NCBI GenBank assembly: GCA_947643715.1 | Contig: CANRXB010000013.1 | Coordinates: 1-63,790 of the forward strand | Source of the DNA: an uncultured bacterium | GTDB taxonomy: Bacteria > Bacillota > Clostridia > Oscillospirales > Oscillospiraceae | DNA: 63,790 nucleotides | Direction: 5' to 3' | In this document: positions 55,816 through 63,790 of the stretch, in pieces | How positions within the stretch are numbered: the stretch's first letter is position 1 | Layout: each line of letters starts with the position of its first letter | Notes under the pieces: generated by a model | Seen by the model: only the letters and a program-made list of their open reading frames with translations | Database searches by the model: none | What the model was told of the DNA's origin: nothing | Made by a program: the position numbers and the translations under genes

Positions 55816-56547
55816 TCAGTAGGGGAGATGGTCTTCGGTGAAGCCCTCTTGCCGGAGCCAGTGTTCCACCTGGGGGATCTGCCACGCGGCGTCCACGTCC
55901 AGACCGCCCCAATTGGAGACGGCGTAGCTCTTACGCCCCATCCACGGGTAAGGGAGCATCCCGTCCTCGATCTGCTCCAGGCACCGTGGGCGCACGATGA
56001 ACGTGCCGTCGGTGAAATAGATCTTCCCCTGGGAGTCCCGTTCGCTGGTGGCCCCCCGGAGCTGTTCTTGAGACAGGAAATTGCGGATCGTCCCGTCCGG
56101 GCCCACCAGACGTGCCCGGGCCGGGGTGAACGCGCTGTATTCGGATACCGTCGCCGCGGAATCGTACTCCGGCCGCTCTCGAAGGACCCGGATCGCCTCG
56201 CTCAGATGGCGGGGCAAAACGAAGGGGGCGTTGCATTGCAGCAGCACGACCAGCTCCACGTCCCGGCCCAGGGCGCGGACGTGCTGGTATCCGTGCACCA
56301 TGGCGTCCTGATGCTTGGCCTGCTCGGTACAGAGGTAGTCCGGGCGGTCGATGATCTGCGCGCCGTTGCGGCGGCCGATCTCCTTGATCTTCGCGTCGTC
56401 CGTGGACACGAAGATGTCGTCTATCTCCGGGGTGTGCTTGGCTGCCAGCAGCGCGTACTCCATCAGCGGCCGCCCCAGCACGGGACAGGTGTTCTTCCCC
56501 GGGAAGCCGACGCTCCCGCCCCGGCCCAATATCAATGCTGCTATCAT
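55816..56547 (-). CDS. Acylneuraminate/CMP-sugar cytidylyltransferase-like protein
   Basis: This 243-aa NeuA/KdsB-type nucleotidyltransferase begins MIAALILGRGGSVGFPGKN with the CTP-binding loop, then IFVSTDDAKIKEIGRRNGA and LLQCNAPFVLPRHLSEAI. It would activate a sugar acid or related sugar to its CMP derivative for the glycan. The exact sugar is unknown; no NeuB-like synthase is present. The ATG at 56547 has AGGAG upstream; an alternative ATG at 56577 extends it by 10 residues. Confidence 0.83.
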   Translation of the reverse strand: MIAALILGRGGSVGFPGKNTCPVLGRPLMEYALLAAKHTPEIDDIFVSTDDAKIKEIGRRNGAQIIDRPDYLCTEQAKHQDAMVHGYQHVRALGRDVELVVLLQCNAPFVLPRHLSEAIRVLRERPEYDSAATVSEYSAFTPARARLVGPDGTIRNFLSQEQLRGATSERDSQGKIYFTDGTFIVRPRCLEQIEDGMLPYPWMGRKSYAVSNWGGLDVDAAWQIPQVEHWLRQEGFTEDHLPY

Positions 56548-56573
56548 GGATGGATCTCCTCCTCTTTTTTTGT

Positions 56574-59567
56574 TCATACCGGCTGCGCAGGTATGGCCAG
56601 ATGCTGGACGATCTGTAGCACGATCTGCTCCAGCAAGCTGTCCTCTTCCTCCGGGGTATACACATAGTCATACTGATCCGTCTGCCCGAACATAGCGGAC
56701 ATCGAGTAGTATTCGTGGTTCGTGCCGACAAGGCTCCGCTTATAATCGTTCTTGGGATGGAGCGAGATCTTCAGGCATTTCGCGCTGCTGACCACGTCTA
56801 AAAAGCCGCTGCGCAGCCCGATCACCGCGCCGGCCATCTCCACGAAAGGCGCGGCGCATGAGATCGGGGGACATACCGCTTTCGTATGGTCCAAGGGCGG
56901 TTCGAACTCCCCGTTGGAATTGGTGCAGACACAAAGCCCGTTCCGGGTCAAACCTTTCACCAGCTTCCTCCAAAAGGTGGAGGAGAGCGGTCTCACCGTT
57001 TTCGCATATGGAGAGATCAAAACGGTCCTGCCCGGGACGAGGCCGTTTCCTTGGAAGATCTCGTTCAGCAGATCCGTGTTACGCTCAAAGGTCGGCTTGG
57101 TGAGGGGCGTCGATGCTTCGAGCCCCAATTGGGCCAGTGTGGCGGAAAGGAAGTTGAAATGATGGATGCCCTCCAGATACCGCAGGATCAAGGGGTGGAC
57201 GAAAGCGGTGTTGTAATGCATCCGCTCCACATGGACCTGCCGCTGCTGGTCGAACAGCAGCAGCACGTATATCTGCTGGTTGATCTCCTCGAACGAAAAG
57301 GGCACGGCTTCGATCCCGAACAGCTTGGCCACCTTCACGCCGACGGACTGGAAAACGCCCAGGACCGGCGTATATCCAGGATGGGCCTTTTGGGAATAGG
57401 CGTCAAAGAGCGATCCAAATATGTAGGCGTCGCCGATCCCGGAGGGAGAAAGATACATCCAGGCGTTTTCTCCATATTCCTGCACGAACTTTTGATATAG
57501 CCTATATCCAGGGAGCACGTGCTCGGAGAATCGTTTCCATATCCGGAACGAGCCAGATTGTTCGATGCGCCGTTTCATGTCTGCCAGCGGCCTCCTGGCT
57601 CCCTCGCCTATGCGCGCGATCGTGTACTTCAAGCCGTGCTCACGCAGGCAGCGGATGCCTCCGCGGACCTTGGATCCCAGCTTTCGGAGCCTGTAGGCCA
57701 GACGGCTGTTCTTGAGTTTTTTGTTCTCGGAATCCAGCTTCTGGTTCTCGGCTTTCAACCTTCTGATCCTCCTGTTCAACGGATCGGTATTGTATTTTTT
57801 GTTGTAGCGAGCGTATAGGGACAAACACTGGTAGGATAGCTGTGGGTCCTCCTGCTCGATGCTGTCTGCTATAGACGGGAGGAACCGTTGTGCGGATCTC
57901 CTCCAATCGTAGGATACTTGGGTCTCTTCCTGCCGTTCGTGGAGGCCGACGTATAGCCTAGCGAATCCCAACGGAGGGATGTTGCGTCCGTCATAGATAT
58001 GGAACAGAAAATTATACGCGATATTAGAGTATCTGGGTTCCTCTTGGGGATATTTGGTGTACGACCGTGAGCTTGCCTCTTCGAAGAACGAGAGGAAGTT
58101 CGCGATGGCCATGTCCGGCTCCCTTCGCTGCCGGTATATCAGACCCAGATAGTAATGATATGGACCTTTGCAGAGGATGTCCTCTTCCGGGATATCGAGG
58201 ATCTCGTCATAACGCTCCAGCTCATACAGCGCTTCCAGCACGAAGGACTGGTCGATCGGATCGTCGCTGAGCAGCTCTGCATGGTCGGCGACGATCTGCA
58301 TCTGTAGAGTGCGGAAACGCGCAGTATAGTCCTGGTATGCGGGGCCTGTCAGCGCGAGATCTCGATACGTATCGTCCAGCTCGTTATAATATCGGGAGAA
58401 ATCCACCTGACGAGTCAACTTATAAGAAAACTGGGCCACCCTGCGCTGGATGATGTCCCGCACCCGTTCCTGTTTCAGCGATGTCAGCGTGATCGCGGGA
58501 TCTGAGACCATCCGCTCCTTGTACGTCGCATCGTCATACTCGATTGCGGCAGGATACATACCATATTGCAGGAAGTGGTCCCAAACGTGTTCCATCACGT
58601 CTGCGATGCGTTTGGAGGCGCCTGTCCCGTGCGGATATAAGTTCTGTATGAACTCCTCGCTGGCGTGCAGTCCATATGGAAGATAGTTCACCACATCACG
58701 GTGATCCACGACGCATCCGCCCTCGGAGTAGAACTCCCGCTGGCCGTCGATATCTATCTCGTTACGGATGTCCCACTTGTCCTCGTTGTCCCAGCCAGAG
58801 AGGACGAGGATCCCCTTTCCTTGGGCAATCACATGCGCCGCGACAGTGGAATAGAGCGTGATGACCGAGATGCTGCTGTCGATCAGCTCCTGCATAGGCC
58901 GGTGTTCGTTGAGCATCAAGAGGTTATCCGGGATCTCGCCGCCGCACCGCTGCTCGATGATGGTATACAGATGCTCCGTGTTCTTGTGGGAATAGTGGGC
59001 CCCACTGTCCCGGAGCCATCGGGGCTTGATGCACAGCTCGTAGTCCGGGAACGCTTTGCAGATCTCCAAAAGGGTGTCCGCGATCTGGATCTTTCCCTTC
59101 GTTCCGAACGGCATGTGCCCGCTGTCGATGAAGAGGATGCGTTTGGGATCGTCCGCCGGAGCGGTGTGGACGCCGTCGTGCTTGGGATCGCCCACCGTCA
59201 TGGAGGCACACCGAAAGCTGCACCGGGGCATCAGACCACGGCGGCAGGTGAACAGGAAATCCGCCCCGTCCGTCATGAAGTATTCGTTGATGTATGGGGC
59301 GTAGACGAAACAGTACACATCGAAAAATTTGACGCGCTCCATCGCCATGACGCTGCAAAAACCGACGTCGAACTTGTGCGCTTCCTTCTCGGTCAGTTCC
59401 TTCGACGGCTTGATGGCCGCTTTCAATCCCGCGAACATCCTGAGGGAACTGCTGTCCTGGAACGGGGCGTAGATGGTGAGCTCATGTCCCCGGGCTTCCA
59501 GCTCGTACAATACGTTCTCTATAGCCAGATTGTCTCCGTCGTTGAAGGAGACCACGAATATTTTCAT
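56574..59567 (-). CDS. Large two-domain glycosyltransferase-like protein, 997 aa
   Basis: This 997-aa protein has at least three parts. The N-terminal 380 residues look like a GT-B fold (MKIFVVSFNDGDNLAIENVL, RILFIDSGHMPFGTKGKIQI, LIDSSISVITLYSTVAAHVI), close to CDP-glycerol or 2-epimerase-type transferases. The middle (about 390-640) is helical and TPR-like with a coiled coil LKAENQKLDSENKKLKNS. The C-terminal 300 residues are a GT9-like domain (SPSGIGDAYIFGSLFDAYS, PGRTVLISPYAKTVRPL, AGAVIGLRSGFLDVVSSAK) paralogous to the adjacent gene at 59569. It probably adds sugars or polyol phosphate in the cytoplasm. The linkage is unknown. Confidence 0.72.
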   Translation of the reverse strand: MKIFVVSFNDGDNLAIENVLYELEARGHELTIYAPFQDSSSLRMFAGLKAAIKPSKELTEKEAHKFDVGFCSVMAMERVKFFDVYCFVYAPYINEYFMTDGADFLFTCRRGLMPRCSFRCASMTVGDPKHDGVHTAPADDPKRILFIDSGHMPFGTKGKIQIADTLLEICKAFPDYELCIKPRWLRDSGAHYSHKNTEHLYTIIEQRCGGEIPDNLLMLNEHRPMQELIDSSISVITLYSTVAAHVIAQGKGILVLSGWDNEDKWDIRNEIDIDGQREFYSEGGCVVDHRDVVNYLPYGLHASEEFIQNLYPHGTGASKRIADVMEHVWDHFLQYGMYPAAIEYDDATYKERMVSDPAITLTSLKQERVRDIIQRRVAQFSYKLTRQVDFSRYYNELDDTYRDLALTGPAYQDYTARFRTLQMQIVADHAELLSDDPIDQSFVLEALYELERYDEILDIPEEDILCKGPYHYYLGLIYRQRREPDMAIANFLSFFEEASSRSYTKYPQEEPRYSNIAYNFLFHIYDGRNIPPLGFARLYVGLHERQEETQVSYDWRRSAQRFLPSIADSIEQEDPQLSYQCLSLYARYNKKYNTDPLNRRIRRLKAENQKLDSENKKLKNSRLAYRLRKLGSKVRGGIRCLREHGLKYTIARIGEGARRPLADMKRRIEQSGSFRIWKRFSEHVLPGYRLYQKFVQEYGENAWMYLSPSGIGDAYIFGSLFDAYSQKAHPGYTPVLGVFQSVGVKVAKLFGIEAVPFSFEEINQQIYVLLLFDQQRQVHVERMHYNTAFVHPLILRYLEGIHHFNFLSATLAQLGLEASTPLTKPTFERNTDLLNEIFQGNGLVPGRTVLISPYAKTVRPLSSTFWRKLVKGLTRNGLCVCTNSNGEFEPPLDHTKAVCPPISCAAPFVEMAGAVIGLRSGFLDVVSSAKCLKISLHPKNDYKRSLVGTNHEYYSMSAMFGQTDQYDYVYTPEEEDSLLEQIVLQIVQHLAIPAQPV

Positions 59568-59568
59568 C

Positions 59569-60597
59569 TCAGACCTTCTCTCCCTTGATCCACCGGACGA
59601 TCCCGGATATCTCCATATCCGGCCGGCCGGTGGCCGCGTCATAGCCCAGCTCCAGCGCGTCCCGGCACAGCCCCATGTTCTCCAGCGAAAAGAACGCCTG
59701 GTGGGACGCGCATAGGGCCGGGATCGTCATGTCCCCAGACAGGACGACCTTTTTACAGCCCTGCGCGGCTGAAACGATGTCGCACAACCCGCTGCGCAGG
59801 CCGATGAAGCAACCCGCCTGCTCGCAGAACCTCCGGGCCAGCCGGTGGGGCACGAGGATCGGGACGGTCCCCGGCACAGGCGGCTCCAGGGAGGAGGAGC
59901 AGGTGTTGGTGCACACCGTGAGCCCCTCGGCCTGGAGCTGCCGGGCGAGCTGCTGATAGAAGTCTATAGAGATCCCCCACAGGCTGTGCTTCCCCGCGTA
60001 GGGGGCCAGCAGGACGGTCCTGCCGGGGATCAGGGCGTGGCGGCGGAACAGCTCGTCCAGCTCCGTCCCATCGCAGGGGAACTGCGGCTGCTCCCACGGC
60101 CCCTCCTCATAGGCCAGGCCGCAGTTCGCTTCCAGCCCTATCTTGAGCAGAGACATGAAATCCAGCCCCCGATGCCCGCCCATATACCGGAACACGCCGG
60201 AATACTCCAGGAAGTCGGACTCATACAGCAGCGGCAGGAGTTCCAGCCGTCTCCCATAGAACCGTTCCATCATCCGGACGGTCAGGGCCGATCTCGGCCG
60301 GATCTCCATGTACCGGCCGAAGCCGAACAGCCGGGCGATCTTCAGCGAGAGCCCGCCCGCGGCGGCGAAGGCGTCCCGCGCTCCGATCCGTCCCCTGTGC
60401 CGAAGGTACGCGCAGGAGAGGTAAGTGTCTCCCGAGCCGGCATAATCCATGAAGTAGACGCGCCACCCCTGCTCCGGCGGGCACTGCCGCAGGATGCTCC
60501 GGTATGCGCGCAGGCCCGGCAGTACCCGGCCGAAGAACACCCCCAGGATGGCCAGCAGCGGCATGTGCTTGACGGCCCGTTTCAGCGTGCGCAGCAT
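59569..60597 (-). CDS. GT9-like glycosyltransferase paralogue, 342 aa
   Basis: This 342-aa protein is homologous to the C-terminal third of the neighbour at 56574. It shares PGRTVLLAPYAG, then LTVCTNTCSSSLEPPVPG and AGCFIGLRSGLCDIVSAAQG, and the N-terminal FMDYAGSGDTYLSCAYLR. The GSGDTYL and PGRTVLL segments resemble heptosyltransferase-type GT-B folds. One N-terminal hydrophobic segment is seen (HMPLLAILGVFFGRVLPGL). It is separated from the next gene by 1 bp. Confidence 0.72.
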   Translation of the reverse strand: MLRTLKRAVKHMPLLAILGVFFGRVLPGLRAYRSILRQCPPEQGWRVYFMDYAGSGDTYLSCAYLRHRGRIGARDAFAAAGGLSLKIARLFGFGRYMEIRPRSALTVRMMERFYGRRLELLPLLYESDFLEYSGVFRYMGGHRGLDFMSLLKIGLEANCGLAYEEGPWEQPQFPCDGTELDELFRRHALIPGRTVLLAPYAGKHSLWGISIDFYQQLARQLQAEGLTVCTNTCSSSLEPPVPGTVPILVPHRLARRFCEQAGCFIGLRSGLCDIVSAAQGCKKVVLSGDMTIPALCASHQAFFSLENMGLCRDALELGYDAATGRPDMEISGIVRWIKGEKV

Positions 60598-60611
60598 CCC
60601 CCCACCGTCCC

Positions 60612-60989
60612 TCACAGCGCCGGGTCGATCTGGAAGCGCACGTCCATGAACCGGTCCCGCTCCGGGTTCACCGCGATCGCCGTGGCCAGGCCGGAGGGCT
60701 TCCGGTCGTTGACCAAGATTCGCTCCCCATAAGGGGCCCCGTAGACGATCGCGTGATAGCGCAAGGCGTGCGCGGTTAGGAAAGCCTCCGTCCGGGCGGC
60801 GAGCTCCTGCGGCCTGGAGGTCACGAAGACCACCAGGTCCTGCCCGGGCAGCCCGTCCAAGAACTCCTTCGCGCCCGGCAGCAGGGTGTCGTGCCCGTCC
60901 AGCTTGTAGCCGTTGTGCTTGACGATGGTCCCGTCCAGATCCAAGAGCCAGGTCTTGCCCAGCGCCGATACGTGCAACGTTTCAGACAT
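60612..60989 (-). CDS. HAD-family phosphatase, short form
   Basis: This 125-aa minimal HAD protein has motif I WLLDLDGTIVKHNGYKLDG and motif II VVFVTSRP. Late acidic residues follow in GERILVNDRKPSGLA. Similar short proteins (capsule KdsC/GmhB-like) occur in glycan loci and may dephosphorylate a sugar bisphosphate or phospho-sugar acid. It overlaps the SIS gene by 8 bp. Confidence 0.8.
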   Translation of the reverse strand: MSETLHVSALGKTWLLDLDGTIVKHNGYKLDGHDTLLPGAKEFLDGLPGQDLVVFVTSRPQELAARTEAFLTAHALRYHAIVYGAPYGERILVNDRKPSGLATAIAVNPERDRFMDVRFQIDPAL

Positions 60990-61566
60990 CGTTCAGCCGG
61001 CTCCCGATTGCTCCGCCCGGATGGTTCTCCTTGAACGCGGCCAGCGTGACCCCCATGCGTTCCGCCAGCGAGATCGCCAGCCCTTGCAGGACGATGAGGT
61101 CCACCGTGGTGGAGTTGTTGGGTACGATGTCCCATGCGTCCCCTTCGTGGTCCAGGTCCAGGATCAGGTGCTTGGGCAGCTCCCGCGCCAGAGTGCTGTC
61201 CTTCTGGAACGACAGTAGCCACGGTTCCACACCGCGTTTTTTCAGGAGGGAGGTCAGGTACACCGATTCCACGGTCTCCCCGCTTTTGGTGAGCACGATG
61301 ACCAGGTCCCCCGGCTTGACCACCCCAAGGTCGCCGTGGACGGCGCTGTTGGTGTTCATGAAGCAGGCGTCCAGCCCCAGGGAGTTCATCGTGCCGACGA
61401 ATTTGTCGCATACGGGGACGTTCTTCCCCAGTCCGCTGACGACGATCTTGCAGCCGTTGCCCATCGTCTCGATGCAATCGTCCAGCAGCCGCTCGAAAGC
61501 GGCCTCGTCCATGGACTCCACGGACCGCCGGATCGTGTCCAGGATATCTTTGAAATATGTCCTCAT
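60982..61566 (-). CDS. KpsF/GutQ-like SIS sugar-phosphate isomerase (no CBS domains)
   Basis: This 194-aa SIS protein resembles the N-domain of D-arabinose-5-phosphate isomerases: KIVVSGLGKNVPVCDKFVGT, AVHGDLGVVKPGDLVIVLTK, SGET, and the C-terminal KENHPGGAIGSRL close to the FHPGGALG of KdsD. CBS domains are absent. It may isomerise a ketose phosphate to an aldose phosphate for sugar activation. Overlaps of 4-8 bp link it to both neighbours. Confidence 0.82.
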   Translation of the reverse strand: MRTYFKDILDTIRRSVESMDEAAFERLLDDCIETMGNGCKIVVSGLGKNVPVCDKFVGTMNSLGLDACFMNTNSAVHGDLGVVKPGDLVIVLTKSGETVESVYLTSLLKKRGVEPWLLSFQKDSTLARELPKHLILDLDHEGDAWDIVPNNSTTVDLIVLQGLAISLAERMGVTLAAFKENHPGGAIGSRLNDV

Positions 61567-63068
61567 CGGAGAGCCTCCTCTAAATGATAAAGTCCGTTGT
61601 AGAACGCGCCGCAGATGGAATCGTAGTCCTCCCAGGCATACGTGGTCAGCGACAGCCAGATGATGGCGTGGAGCAGGTGGATCTGATCGGGAGATACCTC
61701 GTTTTCCAGCAGGCGGAAGAACGTTTGCTCCAGGGACCGCCAGCCGTTGGATCCGATTTGGAGCGTCACATGGTCCTCGTGGATCTCCAGAGAGAACCGC
61801 TTGCGGTTGAACTGGTCGTAATCGCCCACGATGGAGTAATACAGCTTGGCCCAGTCATAGGCCGGATCGCCGTACAGCTCCGTGGCGCCGAAATAGCCTC
61901 GGGGATCGATCAGCACGGGGGTCTTGTCCTCCCGCAGCATGATGTTGGAGAAGGTGCAGTCACCGTGGATGAGCTCGAACTGTTTTGGCAGATACTGCCT
62001 CAAACGCCGCTCGAGCTCCTCCCGGCAGGAAAAGACGTTCCGGCAGCGCCGCCCGTTCACGTCCACGAACTCGTCCTTGGCGAAAGGAACCAGCTCGCGC
62101 ACCTTGGCCAGACGCTGGAAGGTCTTGCCGATGTACGCCTCGTTGAAGCTGGCTTCGTCCGCCGGGATCTGCTTGAGTTTGTGGACCGCTTTCAGACAGG
62201 AGACGGTCTGCCGGAGCAGCGCCTCCTTCTCCTCCTGGGAGAGCTCTGTGTACTCATAGACGGCTTTTCCTTGGATGAGCTCCATCTTCAGCGGCTCATA
62301 GCAGACGATACGGGGGATGTTGGAAAAGCCTTTCCCCTTCATTTCGCGGTACCACGCCGCCTCCCGACGGGCCAGCGACTCACCTTGGGCGTCTATGGGT
62401 TCCTTGACGAACAGCCCGTCCTCTATGTAGGTGCGGTTGAAGGGACGGCAGCGGGCGCTCTCCAGCTTTTGGTATTCCGACAAAAGGCCGTACTCCTTGA
62501 GGCGGCACAGAGGAAAGACCTCGAAGCGGATCTGCTGTCCTGCGAGCCACCGAACGAACTCCCCGTCCTCCGGAACATCGTCCAGCAGCTCCTTGTCATG
62601 GAGCAGGAACACACCGGCCACGCCCGAGGTGTCGGAGGTCTGCTCCGTGAATCGCCCATCCTCATACTTCCACCGGCAGGGGAGCCCCCTGGCTATGCCC
62701 AGATAGTTGCCGGGCCATTCCGGCAGCGTGGTCTCGTCCGGCAGGATCAGGTCCGACCAGATGAGCAGGAACGGCGTGCCCGGCGGCAGCTTGGCCAACG
62801 CGTCCCGCAGGCCGGCGCAGGTCCCGGTGTGCCCCGTGGCGCGGACCAGCTCATATCGCACCTGCGCGAACGCGGACAGGTATCGCTCCAAAACGTCGAA
62901 ATGATAGTCGCCGATGATGATATACCGGCTGTCCGGGTATTTTCGGAACAGATGGAACAGCATAGGCAGGTTCCCGATGGGGACCAGCGCTTTCGGCCGG
63001 TTCCACGTCAGGTGGCCCAGGCGCGTCCCCTTTCCCCCCGCCTGCACGATGATGTACTCTGGATTCAT
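61563..63068 (-). CDS. Nucleotidyltransferase-phosphotransferase fusion (sugar activation)
   Basis: This 501-aa bifunctional protein has an N-terminal sugar nucleotidyltransferase (about 1-220) with QAGGKGTRLGHLTWNRPKAL and WSDLILPDETTLPE. The C-terminal APH/choline-kinase-like kinase (about 230-501) has the catalytic HGDCTFSNIML and metal-binding VLIDPRGYFG. It would phosphorylate a sugar or alcohol and then activate it with a nucleotide, like LicA-LicC or HddA-HddC in one chain. The substrate is unknown. It overlaps both neighbours by 4 bp. Confidence 0.82.
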   Translation of the reverse strand: MNPEYIIVQAGGKGTRLGHLTWNRPKALVPIGNLPMLFHLFRKYPDSRYIIIGDYHFDVLERYLSAFAQVRYELVRATGHTGTCAGLRDALAKLPPGTPFLLIWSDLILPDETTLPEWPGNYLGIARGLPCRWKYEDGRFTEQTSDTSGVAGVFLLHDKELLDDVPEDGEFVRWLAGQQIRFEVFPLCRLKEYGLLSEYQKLESARCRPFNRTYIEDGLFVKEPIDAQGESLARREAAWYREMKGKGFSNIPRIVCYEPLKMELIQGKAVYEYTELSQEEKEALLRQTVSCLKAVHKLKQIPADEASFNEAYIGKTFQRLAKVRELVPFAKDEFVDVNGRRCRNVFSCREELERRLRQYLPKQFELIHGDCTFSNIMLREDKTPVLIDPRGYFGATELYGDPAYDWAKLYYSIVGDYDQFNRKRFSLEIHEDHVTLQIGSNGWRSLEQTFFRLLENEVSPDQIHLLHAIIWLSLTTYAWEDYDSICGAFYNGLYHLEEALR

Positions 63069-63607
63069 TGGGGCCTTCCCTCCAAAAATGTCATGATCTC
63101 TGCGTCGTCTCCGCGATAGACCGGCGCCTGCGGGCGCTGGAACGGATAGATTCGATAGACGCCGATCGCGAAGATCTCCTCCTGGGTCGTCCCCCGCTTG
63201 CCCAGCAGGGAGGAGCCGTTGCGTCCGTTGGGCTCGTCCAGCGAGGCCACGATGAAGCGTTTGTCAAACTCGTACAGACAATAGAACTGCATCAGGTCCT
63301 CCGCTTTCTTCCGTTTGAACACGATCACCCGGAGCACGTTCTTCGAGAACAGCTCCGCGCATTTTCGCACTGCCGGATCGTGGGTGAGCAGGACCGCGTT
63401 GGTGAATTTCCGGCTCTTGAGCATCTCGTCCAGGTAGAGCAGCGCCAAATGGTTGATCTCCCGGTCGCAGGAGGGCAGCAGGACGACTGCCGTGCTCCCG
63501 GTCACGCCCTTGATTTTGACCACCTTGTGCCATTGCCACCAGCCCCGGTATGCGCCGGCCAGGTTTCGGTAGAGTTGGCGTTTCACTTGTTTCAGATGGT
63601 TCGACAT
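63065..63607 (-). CDS. Hypothetical protein of glycan locus, 180 aa
   Basis: This 180-aa protein begins MSNHLKQVKRQLYRNLAGAY. It contains STAVVLLPSCDREINHLALL and KFTNAVLLTHDPAVRKCAEL, which suggests an alpha/beta fold with several parallel strands. No family was recognised. It is translationally coupled to the fusion gene (4-bp overlap) and to the upstream gene (16-bp overlap). Confidence 0.7.
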   Translation of the reverse strand: MSNHLKQVKRQLYRNLAGAYRGWWQWHKVVKIKGVTGSTAVVLLPSCDREINHLALLYLDEMLKSRKFTNAVLLTHDPAVRKCAELFSKNVLRVIVFKRKKAEDLMQFYCLYEFDKRFIVASLDEPNGRNGSSLLGKRGTTQEEIFAIGVYRIYPFQRPQAPVYRGDDAEIMTFLEGRPQ

Positions 63608-63790
63608 ACGCTCTCTCCTTCTGTGTTGCGATAATGGCCCTCGACGATCGAGACAGCGTCGAGGACATGGAACCCGGCGCGGCGTACCGCGGCGGCGGCT
63701 TCGGTGCGCGCGGGCGCGGGGGGGCGGCAGGCCAGCAGGGCCTCGGCCCAGCCCTGGGGACCGCGGGCCAGCGGGACGGTGCGGAAGGTC
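63592..63790 (-). CDS. C-terminal end of glycan-locus gene (partial)
   Basis: The first minus-strand frame at the right edge reads TVPLARGPQGWAEALLAC and AAAAVRRAGFHVLDAVSIVE, then stops at 63594-63592. The end overlaps the next gene by 16 bp, so it belongs to the same operon. The pattern (sugar-enzyme-like C-terminal helix) is not diagnostic. The rest lies outside the window. Confidence 0.55.
   Translation of the reverse strand, partial: TFRTVPLARGPQGWAEALLACRPPAPARTEAAAAVRRAGFHVLDAVSIVEGHYRNTEGESVCRTI

Noticed and set aside
60982-61566. A Kdo pathway in this locus (SIS + HAD + CMP-transferase)
   Set aside because: No KdsA-type synthase is present and the organism appears Gram-positive; the set is better described as an unassigned sugar-activation pathway.
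1-63790. CRISPR arrays, rRNA genes and additional tRNAs
   Set aside because: No regularly spaced short repeats or rRNA-like sequence were noticed, and only one cloverleaf (221-307) could be supported.

Overview
The window is a GC-rich chromosome segment of a Gram-positive, most likely a gut member of the Clostridia (Oscillospiraceae-like). The evidence is a T-box leader before cysE-cysS, the infC-rpmI-rplT operon, an SLH-domain protein, a long-form HPF, YloU/FakA, RodA, SpoIIIE/FtsK and PcrA proteins of Firmicutes type, frequent TTG/GTG starts, and extended -10 promoters (TGnTATAAT). No rRNA, CRISPR array or complete mobile element was seen. The genus is inference only.

Layout. 1-1.6 kb: end of a PHP-domain gene, tRNA-Leu(CAG), and a small membrane 4Fe-4S (NapH-like) operon. 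1.67-8.0 kb: two decayed IS1-family elements in opposite orientation bracket pcrA, a membrane protein, a uridine-kinase-like fusion, a low-GC orphan gene and an ECF transporter S component behind a structured leader. 8-11.1 kb: an amino-acid racemase-like protein, a Pro-rich protein, a HAD hydrolase and a histidine phosphatase. 11.2-17.6 kb: Cys T-box, cysE, cysS, uppP, ftsK/spoIIIE. 17.6-28.2 kb: envelope and housekeeping genes (SLH protein, rodA, tsaE-tsaB, a lipid kinase, an RNA methyltransferase, NfeD-SPFH pair), a lone amidase-holin lysis cassette, hpf and an alpha/beta hydrolase.

28.4-38.9 kb is a carbohydrate region. A probable glucuronide operon encodes a GH2 enzyme with the N-x-K motif of beta-glucuronidases, a GPH-family transporter, mannonate dehydratase UxuA and an SDR that probably acts as fructuronate reductase. 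It would import and cleave glucuronides and feed the acid towards KDG. An orphan LytTR regulator and a GH3 lipoprotein follow. 39-48.4 kb returns to core genes: mrnC-rqcH-thioesterase, infC-rpmI-rplT with an attenuator leader, an XRE-controlled membrane-protein/pseudouridine-synthase operon, yloU-fakA, and an XRE/small-ORF divergent pair.

48.6-63.8 kb is one minus-strand run of at least 17 tightly spaced, often overlapping genes for surface glycan assembly: glycosyltransferases, a nucleotidyltransferase-kinase fusion, two sugar isomerase (SIS) proteins, a HAD phosphatase, a CMP-sugar synthetase-like enzyme, an IMPase, a dehydrogenase, a methyltransferase, an oxidoreductase, an ABC exporter permease and two membrane acyltransferases. 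Each acyltransferase gene carries a long G/C homopolymer (15 and 13 bp), and in this sequence each is exactly one base out of frame with an intact family-like C-terminus encoded immediately after the tract. This looks like a two-switch, slipped-strand phase-variation system for glycan acylation, and it is the most striking observation here. Assembly error in the homopolymers is the main alternative.
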